Positions 24,991-33,400 of a stretch of 64,000 nt of DNA are shown piece by piece (within the stretch, counting starts at the first letter, position 1; each line of letters opens with the position of its first letter). The DNA comes from JAKVAV01 sp047633195 (GTDB taxonomy: Bacteria; Bacteroidota; Bacteroidia; Flavobacteriales_D; Cryomorphaceae). The stretch spans positions 62,001-126,000 of the forward strand of contig JBLIEU010000001.1 in NCBI GenBank assembly GCA_047633195.1, given 5' to 3'. Position numbers and translations under genes: made by a program. The notes beneath the pieces are model-generated. The model did no database searches. It was not told where the DNA came from and saw nothing but the letters and a program-made list of their open reading frames with translations.

Positions 24991-26245
24991 GCTATTCGGC
25001 ATTCTTGGCATTCTAATGATCGGATCGCTTTTTCAGACCTGCTCTTCTTCAAGTGAAGTTTCTTCGGGCGAAGTCCCCACTTTTTATGGGGACGCAAAGC
25101 TGAAAATTGAACCCAAAATCAAGCTCTTTCACCAAAGTTCTGACTCCACTACCGTGTTTGTGAAATTCGATACGGAAAACCTCCTTTATATAAGAAGAGA
25201 CGAAGAGTATGAGGCATCAGTAATTGTAGAGATAGATCCCATTCCTGGAAAGGCAGAGACAACAGATAGGCCACAAAAAAAGACTGTTTCAGTTCCAGCC
25301 ATATCGAAAGATAAAAAAGGCGCAACCGCATTGGTCAAAACCAACATCTACTTACCCAAGGACAATAATTATAACGTGACCGTTACCATTCGTGATGAAT
25401 CGAATGGCAAAAGACTGGAAAAACTAATTGCAGTCAATAAGGACGGAGCGAATAACCGCGAAAATTTTCTCTTATTTGAACAGGGCTCTTCAACGCCACT
25501 ATTTACCGATAGAATAAAAAGCAACACGTCCTATGACTTGGACTTTGGCATACTCGACACGAAGGTCATTAATGTAAATTACTACAATCGCTCATTTCCT
25601 CTGCCACCGCCTCCATTTGCTTACTACGAGCCCAAGCCATTCAATTATGAGCCAGATGAGCAATTTGTGCTCACATCAGATTCGAATGAATTCAATTTTA
25701 CGTCAAAAAATGAAGGTTTCTATCACTTCCGAGTAGACACTGCTGTAAAAGAAGGCTTTACTCTATTTGTTTCTTCAGAGGAGTTTCCCGAAGTTCAAAA
25801 CGTCCAAAACATGGTTGACCCTTTTCGCTATTTAGTGAGTGGAAAGGAGTACAAAAAGCTACTGGAGGCCCCGGCACTCAAAGTAGAAATGGAAAATTTT
25901 TGGGTAGATTGGGCGGGAGATCGAAATCGTGCAAGAAACAATATCGAAACCTATTATAATCGAGTGGAGACGGCCAATCGATTTTTCTCTTCGCATTTGG
26001 AAGGTTGGAAATCAGACAGAGGTTTGATATATCTAATCTATGGAGAGCCGGATAAAATCTACAAAACAGCTCAAGAGGAAAGATGGATTTATGGTGAAGA
26101 GCGCAATGCTCTTTCCATAACTTTTCGTTTTATTAAGGTCGATAATCCCTTTACTGAAAACGACTATCGTCTCAGTCGAGAAGACTACTACAAACCATCC
26201 TGGTACAGATCGATCGAAGCCTGGCGAAATGGCCGAATATACTAG
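24974..26245 (+). CDS. GWxTD domain-containing lipoprotein
   Basis: 423 residues from the first ATG of a GTG-ATG-ATG triplet (24971/24974/24977 are all possible). A lipoprotein signal with lipobox FQTC precedes beta-rich domains. The C-terminal GWxTD domain is recognised by LEGWKSDRGLIYLIYGEPDKIYK and the ending PSWYRSIEAWRNGRIY. The family is common in Bacteroidota and some other phyla; its function is unknown. The start lies inside the rmuC reading frame. Confidence 0.85.
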   Translation: MMTANRLFGILGILMIGSLFQTCSSSSEVSSGEVPTFYGDAKLKIEPKIKLFHQSSDSTTVFVKFDTENLLYIRRDEEYEASVIVEIDPIPGKAETTDRPQKKTVSVPAISKDKKGATALVKTNIYLPKDNNYNVTVTIRDESNGKRLEKLIAVNKDGANNRENFLLFEQGSSTPLFTDRIKSNTSYDLDFGILDTKVINVNYYNRSFPLPPPPFAYYEPKPFNYEPDEQFVLTSDSNEFNFTSKNEGFYHFRVDTAVKEGFTLFVSSEEFPEVQNVQNMVDPFRYLVSGKEYKKLLEAPALKVEMENFWVDWAGDRNRARNNIETYYNRVETANRFFSSHLEGWKSDRGLIYLIYGEPDKIYKTAQEERWIYGEERNALSITFRFIKVDNPFTENDYRLSREDYYKPSWYRSIEAWRNGRIY

Positions 26246-26251
26246 CTCATT

Positions 26252-26995
26252 ATGAAAAACAAGGAATTTATTGCTTACGGTGTTCACCCTATTTCTGAAG
26301 CTTTGAAAGAGGGGAAGCCCATTGAAAAAGTTCTGATTCAAAAAGGGATAAGAGGAGACGCTGGTCATGAAGTAGTGCATGGTTTGCGCGAAGCAGAAGT
26401 CCCCATTCAGTATGTTCCAAAAGAAAAACTTGACCGAATTACCAGCAAGAATCATCAGGGAATGATCGCTTTCATTTCTCCAATTGAATACCACAACATA
26501 GAATGGCTGCTGCCAAATCTCTACGAAAAAGGCGAAACGCCGCTTATTCTAGTATTGGATGGCATAACCGATGTGCGCAATTTTGGCGCAATTTGCAGAA
26601 CTGCTGAATGTGCAGGTGTTCATGCCGTTGTTATTCCTACTAAAGGTGCTGCACAAATAGGCCCTGACGCCATAAAAACGTCAGCCGGCGCGCTTCTCCA
26701 ACTTCCTATCTGTCGCTCGACAAATCTTACAGAAACGCTGAATTTCCTAAAAACAAGCGGCCTCAAAATAATTGCTTGTCACGAGAAAGCGGAACTCTCT
26801 CATACCGAAGCTGATCTTACCTCACCTTCCGCAATAATTATGGGTTCTGAGGAAAGTGGAATTCACATAGAGAATTTGGCAACTTCTACTGATCAAATTC
26901 GTATTCCATTAATAGGGCATACCTCTTCATTGAATGTATCAACAGCCACGGGAATCATTTTATTCGAAACCTTACGCCAGAGATCTGCGCACTGA
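26252..26995 (+). CDS. rlmB: 23S rRNA (guanosine-2'-O-)-methyltransferase RlmB, TrmH family
   Basis: 247 residues. The N-terminal L30e-like substrate-binding domain (about 1-80, FIAYGVHPISEALKEGKPIEKVLIQKG) is followed by the SPOUT methyltransferase domain. Its three motifs are DGITDVRNFGAICRTAEC (motif 1), IMGSEESGI (motif 2) and IPLIGHTSSLNVSTATGI (motif 3), which form the trefoil knot that binds S-adenosylmethionine. RlmB methylates G2251 (E. coli numbering) in the peptidyl-transferase loop. The gap from the GWxTD gene is 6 bases. Confidence 0.92.
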   Translation: MKNKEFIAYGVHPISEALKEGKPIEKVLIQKGIRGDAGHEVVHGLREAEVPIQYVPKEKLDRITSKNHQGMIAFISPIEYHNIEWLLPNLYEKGETPLILVLDGITDVRNFGAICRTAECAGVHAVVIPTKGAAQIGPDAIKTSAGALLQLPICRSTNLTETLNFLKTSGLKIIACHEKAELSHTEADLTSPSAIIMGSEESGIHIENLATSTDQIRIPLIGHTSSLNVSTATGIILFETLRQRSAH

Positions 26996-27026
26996 ACGAG
27001 GTTATTGAAGTGCAAATCTTTATAAC

Positions 27027-27072
27027 TTCCATGCCTAAGTCCCGATATACTTGCATGGAATTCTACTTTTAA
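27027..27072 (+). terminator. Possible terminator downstream of rlmB
   Basis: An 8-bp stem TTCCATGC/GCATGGAA (27027-27034 with 27053-27060) and an 18-base loop, followed by TTCTACTTTT. A second small hairpin TACTTTT/AAAAGTA (27064-27081) follows. The stem is long-looped and the T-tract imperfect. Confidence 0.4.
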
Positions 27073-27110
27073 CAAAAAGTAATTATACCATTTTGACTAT
27101 GTTCTCACCA

Positions 27111-27461
27111 ATGAAAACTTTCAAGTCGACTTTTTTCCTTTTAATCGGCTTCATAATTTCTGCTTTCTCTTACGCTCAAGAATCTACCGCGTACTTTAGG
27201 TATTTCGAGATTGAGCTTGAGCAATCAGTTGATCTGGAAAAAGATGTTAAATCTGATTTATTCAGCGAAACACCTTTCCAGCTTCGCTCCTCTTGCAATT
27301 CGAGAAATTCCATCGTGGTGGCAGTTCCTGCCAACTATCCTAAAAGAGTACCTCAAATTGAAGAAGAGTTAAAAACCTCTCTACAGAGCGTGTTCTCTTC
27401 CGATAAGATTGAATCTCTTCATACAATTACAGCACTAGACCTAGAATCTTTTTGTCAATGA
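27111..27461 (+). CDS. Small secreted protein at the head of the adhesin operon
   Basis: 116 residues from ATG 27111 (signal peptide MKTFKSTFFLLIGFIISAFSYAQ); ATG 27099 is an alternative. The mature part is about 93 residues with a beta-alpha-beta look: EIELEQS, helix DLEKDVKSDL, strand NSIVVAVP, helix RVPQIEEELKTSLQSVF, and two Cys (SSC and FC) that could pair. I do not recognise the family. Its last four bases overlap the ATG of the giant adhesin gene, so it is translationally coupled to it and probably belongs to the same system. Confidence 0.7.
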   Translation: MKTFKSTFFLLIGFIISAFSYAQESTAYFRYFEIELEQSVDLEKDVKSDLFSETPFQLRSSCNSRNSIVVAVPANYPKRVPQIEEELKTSLQSVFSSDKIESLHTITALDLESFCQ

Positions 27462-30400
27462 AAGCCGCATTCAAAATCAAACTATTGAAGCTTCTATCAG
27501 GCACTTCTCTGGCGCTTGCAATACTTCTCATTCCTACCCATTCCGCTGCTCAAATTGATCTGGAATACAATGTTCCAGCTTCTGCACTGAGTCAAGCAAT
27601 ATCAGGAAACGGCGTCCAAATATTAAACCCTCAGTTGGTTTGTGCTGATAGCTCATCAGGAACTTATTCGATTACTGGTATTCCCGACTTCCCAGAAGGG
27701 GAAGGAATAATCCTCACAACCGGTAATATTAGGAATCTATTGGGACCAAATAATACGGAAGCCTCAACAACCATCAATGGCACTCCTGGAGACCCTTTAA
27801 TTACCACTATAACAGGAAATAGCAGTTTCGATGCGTGCATTCTTGAATTTGATGTCGTCCCTGTTGGGGATACCCTCCGCTTCAATTTCACTTTTGCTAG
27901 TGAAGAGTATGATGAATATGTTGGAACTCCGTTCAACGATTTTTTCGGGTTCTTTATAAGCGGTCCAGGAATCATTGGTGACCCTGGTTTAGGTGGTCTC
28001 GAAAACATTGCCGTGCTACCTGGAACAAACACCTCTGTAGGTGTTAATACCATTAACAATGGAAACACCGACTTAGGCGTACCTGCATCAAATCCAGAAT
28101 TCTACATAGGGAATGCGCTAGGTTTGACCGCTCCTGTTCAATACGACGCATGGACAATTGGGCTTACAGCTATCAAACAAGTAACTCCTTGTGATACATT
28201 TTCAATCAAGTTGGTCATTGCCGATGTAGCTGATCCCGAATGGGATTCGGCAGTTTTAATCGAAGCAATAGAAAGCAACAGCATTGCCCTCAGCCAGAAC
28301 AATGAAGGAAACTTGGAGTCGACTATAGAAGGGTGCAACAACGGAACGGTAACTTTCACTCGGACTCCAGTAACAGGCGAAGATGCCCTTGTCACATTCT
28401 TTGTGGATGGAACGGCTATCAACGGAACAGATTATGAGCAAATTGGAGATGACCCCGATCCTTCTGTTCCGAAAACGATCACTATTCCAGCCAATCAAGC
28501 GTCCGTATCGATCGATATCATTCCATTTGACGATGGATTGACAGAGGGAGAGGAATTCATTGATATTTTCATAGGAAACCCAAATTGTCTGGGGACTATC
28601 CAAGATAGCATTCGTGTGCTCATCAACGACTCAATAAATGTTTCCATAGATCCTCCATTGGCATTTGTATGCCTTGGAAGCTCTTTGACCTTTTCGGTTG
28701 AAGCGGATGACAATGCAAACTTTAGCTGGAGCCCAATAGATTATTTGGACGATTCGAATACTAAAGAGCCTACTACTACCCCACTTGCTGATATCGACTA
28801 CATTCTAACGGTAACTGCAGCAGCTTGTCAATCAACGGCTTTAGCCGAAATAAGAGTTAGCGACGTCGAGCTTTCAGCAGTATCTGTAAATATTGACTGC
28901 GCTGGAGATGAAACGGGGAGTATAGATTTGACTATTTCAGGAGGAGAGAGTCCCTTTGAAGCTCAATGGTCAGGTCCAAATGGATTCACCTCAACAGATG
29001 AGGACATTTCGGGATTAGCACCTGGCGTTTATGCAGTACTTGTTACCGATCGTGATGGCTGCACCGAAGACTTATCAATTGAAATCACAGAGGCATCTGA
29101 AATAGTTTTGGAGTTGACCAGCGCAATATTCCAAGGAGGTTTCAATGTGTCTTGCTTTGCAGCTAATGATGGTCAAGCTACGGTAATACCATCAGGTGGA
29201 ACACCACCTTACAGCTTCCTTTGGAATGATCTTGCAGCCCAAACTTCGCAGACGGCTGTCAATCTGGTAGCGGGCACTTACGAAGTCACCGTAACAGATG
29301 ACAACGGTTGCACTCAAGTTGGAACCATCACTTTGGCAGCTCCTGACCCAATCACTGCAGGTCTTGAAGATCGAACCGATGTATTGTGTAACGGCGATGC
29401 TACTGGAGAAGTGACCATCTCACCAATTGGCGGTGTTGGACCTTACACAGTAGTCTGGAACACTTTACCACCGCAATTCGGCAATACGGCAATAAATCTC
29501 GGCGCTGGATTCTACACCGCATCCATCACTGATATCAATGGTTGCCAAGGAACAACAGAAATTGAAATATCAGAACCAGCCACGGCTCTTGATGGCGGTA
29601 TTGTTACAACTATTGTTTCCTGCAATGGAGTTTCAGACGGCTCAGCCACTGCATCTATTACAGGCGGAACACCACCTTACACTTTTGAATGGAGCCCTCA
29701 GCCAGGTGTTGATGAATCATCCATATCAGATTTAGAAGCTGGAAATTACACCCTCGTCGTAACGGACGATAACGGGTGTACACTTAATGTTGCTTTTACA
29801 GTTTTGGAACCTGTTCTTTTAGAAATCGAACTTGCATCCTTAGTAAATCCTACTTGTAATGGATTTGACAATGGAAGCATTCTAGTCAATGCCACAGGAG
29901 GCACAGGATCTTATACGTATAGCTGGAATACTGATCCCGTTCAATCGGGATCTGGTATAACCGGTCTATCTCCTGGAAGCTATACCGTAACAGCAACAGA
30001 CGACAACGGCTGCACTACTGAAGCAACCTATGAATTAACCGAACCTACAGAACTCCAAATCAATTTAGCTGAGCTCATCGCACCTTCTTGCTCAGGATTC
30101 AATGATGGCAGTATTGAAGTTGAAGCACTTGGCGGAACGGCTCCTTATTCATTCGAATGGAACACTATACCACCTTCTGCAGGTCCACTAATCGAAAACC
30201 TCGAAAACGGATCCTATACGGTAACCGTTACCGATGCTCTGGGCTGCACAATAGGTGAGACTTTTGAACTCATAAGCCCTGATCCACTAGAGGTTACTCT
30301 TGTTTCTATCGAGAACGTACTCTGCAATGGCGATGCAACAGGCTCGGTAACTATAGAAGTTTCAGGAGGAACACCCAATTACACCATCTCTTGGAGTGAC

Positions 30401-33400
30401 CCATTAAGCCAAACTGGGCCGACTGCGTCCAACTTATTAGCTGGCACTTACACTGCATCTATAGAGGATGACAATGGCTGTACAATCAGTTTTGAAATCA
30501 CGATCACTGAACCAGATCAACCTCTAGACGCGCTGATCACTTCTCAAACAGATGTCCTTTGCTTCGGTGACGGCTCTGGCACGGCGACTGTAACTGCAAC
30601 AGGCGGTAGCGGATCTTACAGCTATCAATGGGATGATCCTGCAAATCAACAAACAGCCACAGCGACCGGCTTAGCAGCAGGAACCTATTCTGTGACAGTG
30701 ACGGACAACAACGGATGTGCAACTCCAATAGTCGTTTCTGTTACAATAGACGGACCTACTGAGGCATTGTCTTTGGAATTGACGCCTTCAGTCTTTGGCG
30801 GCGGATTTAATGTGGCTTGCACTGAAGACAGCACTGCTACGATTGACTTAACTATTTCAGGAGGCACGGGCCCTTTTGACATTCTATGGAATTTACCTGG
30901 AATTGACACATCGACAGATGAAGACCTTACGGATCTAGCACCAGGAATTTATTCTGTGACAGTTACAGATACGAATGGTTGTGAGACCACTGAAGAGATC
31001 ACACTTACTGCTCCTATTCCAATAACAATCGAATCAAGCTCTACCCCAAGTCTCTGTTTTGGTATTGCTACAGGAACCATCGACATCACTATTTCTGGAG
31101 GTGTACCACCATATAGTGCTGACTGGACAGGCCCAAATGGATTTACTGGAAGCGGAACTAGTTTCACTGACTTAGAAGGCGGTGTTTACCTGGTGACTTT
31201 AGTAGATGCCAATGGATGTATTTACCTCGATGCCGTAACTGTAATTCAGCCCGATGACTTAGTTATTACGGTTGATTCATTATCCGATTACAATGGATTC
31301 AATACCACTTGTTTCAATAGTCTTGACGGAGAGATTTATACGACACCTTCAGGAGGATCTGCTCCCTACAGCTACCAATGGAATACGCCTGGTGACCCGA
31401 ATTTTTCTAATCAAGAAGACGTGATTAATCTAGGGCCTGGCATCTACGAGGCAGTGCTCATTGACGACAATGGCTGCGTTCAAAATGAATTCATTGAGAT
31501 TGTAGCACCCGACACGCTTCAAGCTGACTTTATCTTAAGTGAATATTTGAATGGGTTTAACATTAGCTGCTTCGGAGCGGCAGATGGAATGGCTGAAGCC
31601 ATTCCTGTAAACGGCGTAGCTCCTTTCTCTTTCGTTTGGGTAGGACCCAACGGATATGGTCCCGTTTTCGACAATCCTATTGAAGATCTCGAAGCAGGCG
31701 AATACAGTGTTTTCTTGGAAGATGATGATGGATGTACGGCAGTTGAAACGGTGACATTGGTAGAACCTGATGAACTTGAAATAGCACTAATCGCCGAAAC
31801 GATCAATGGGAACAACATCTCTTGTCAAGGCGGGTCCGATGGATCGATCAACTTGATTTTTGAAGGGGGAACTGCTCCTATTACAATCAACTGGATTGGC
31901 CCCGATGGATTTACATCTTCAGACGAAGACTTGTTCAATCTTTCCGCCGGCGAATATTGTGTGACCCTTACAGATGACAACAGTTGCATTTTAAATGAAT
32001 GCATTACGCTTACCGAACCTGCCGCAATCTCTATTGCTCTAGTTGCATTCGAGTATGCAAATGGATTCAATTTGACTTGCGAAGGCGCACAGGACGGATC
32101 AATTGATGCTTCAGTATCAGGAGGCACATCTCCCGTAAGCCTTTTATGGATCGGCCCTAACGGATTCACATCTACTGATGAGGACATCGCATTTCTAGCT
32201 GAAGGAGAATACTGCCTAACAGTAACTGATGCCAGCGGATGCACCGAAACTGGATGCATAGAAATAATCGCTCCCGATGGAGTCCAAATTGATTTGGATG
32301 AAATCACCGATGTGGATTGCTTCGATGGCACCAATGGTTCTCTTAGCATCAATATCGTCACAGGCGTTGCTCCTTTCGACATCGCTTGGACGGGGCCAAA
32401 TGGTTTTATTTCGACTGATGAAGACCTTACGGATTTACTCGTTGGAACATACTGTGTGCAGGTGATTGATGACAATGGTTGTGAAGGAGAAGCTTGTTTC
32501 ACTGTTTCAGAATCTGATGAAATAGCAGTCACGTTTACAACCTCTTCTTTTGAAGGTGGATTCGAAATAGACTGTGCTGGAAACGCCAATGGATTCATTT
32601 CTGCCAGCATTCAAGGTGGAGCAACACCTTACTCATTAATTTGGTCAGGACCTGACGGCTTTTCGTCTTCATTGGAACAGATTAATAATCTCGCACCAGG
32701 AACATATTGCCTAGAATTGACCGATGACAATGATTGTGTCTTCAACGAATGCCTTGACATTGAAGAACCAGCACCTTTGGCAATGAACCCAATCCGCACG
32801 TTACCAGATTGCGGAGATGGCACATTGGCCGAAGTCAACCTTCAAATTTCAGGAGGTGTACCGCCCTACTCTATTAACTGGAGCAATGGTGGCGACACAG
32901 AGATCATCTTTCTTGACAATGGACAATACTCAGTCATCGTTACAGATGCAAATAATTGTGTAGCCGAAGAATCAGGTACAATCACTCTTCCAGAAGCTGT
33001 ATTGCTCGGATTCGAAACCCCAATATTACCAGGAGGAGTTAATATCGCTTGTAATGGAGAGAGCACGGGAACTATAGATTTGACTCTTTTCAATGCAAGT
33101 GGCGTATCAGCCATCACCTGGACTGGGCCCAATGGATTTACATCAACGGATGAGGATATATCAAACCTTGAGGCTGGTGAATATTGCGTTACCGTAATGG
33201 ATGAACTTGGCTGCGAGGCCAACGAGTGCATTACGCTAACGGAGGCGACTCCAATTGCGGCGACGTTCGAATCGACCGATGTTTCTTGCAACGCAGGAAA
33301 TGACGGTGAGACTACGATTAGCATCACAGGAGGCGTTCCAGTTTATCAAATAGCTTGGACAGGCCCAGGCGGTTTTACCGCAATCGGTTCAATAATTAGT

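Noticed and set aside
31825..32610. Long minus-strand open frames inside the adhesin gene (also 32866-33327, 27664-28068 and others)
   Set aside because: They are the antisense of the SprB repeats. The repeated codon pattern keeps a second frame open, and the encoded peptides are low-complexity echoes of each other without starts or signals.
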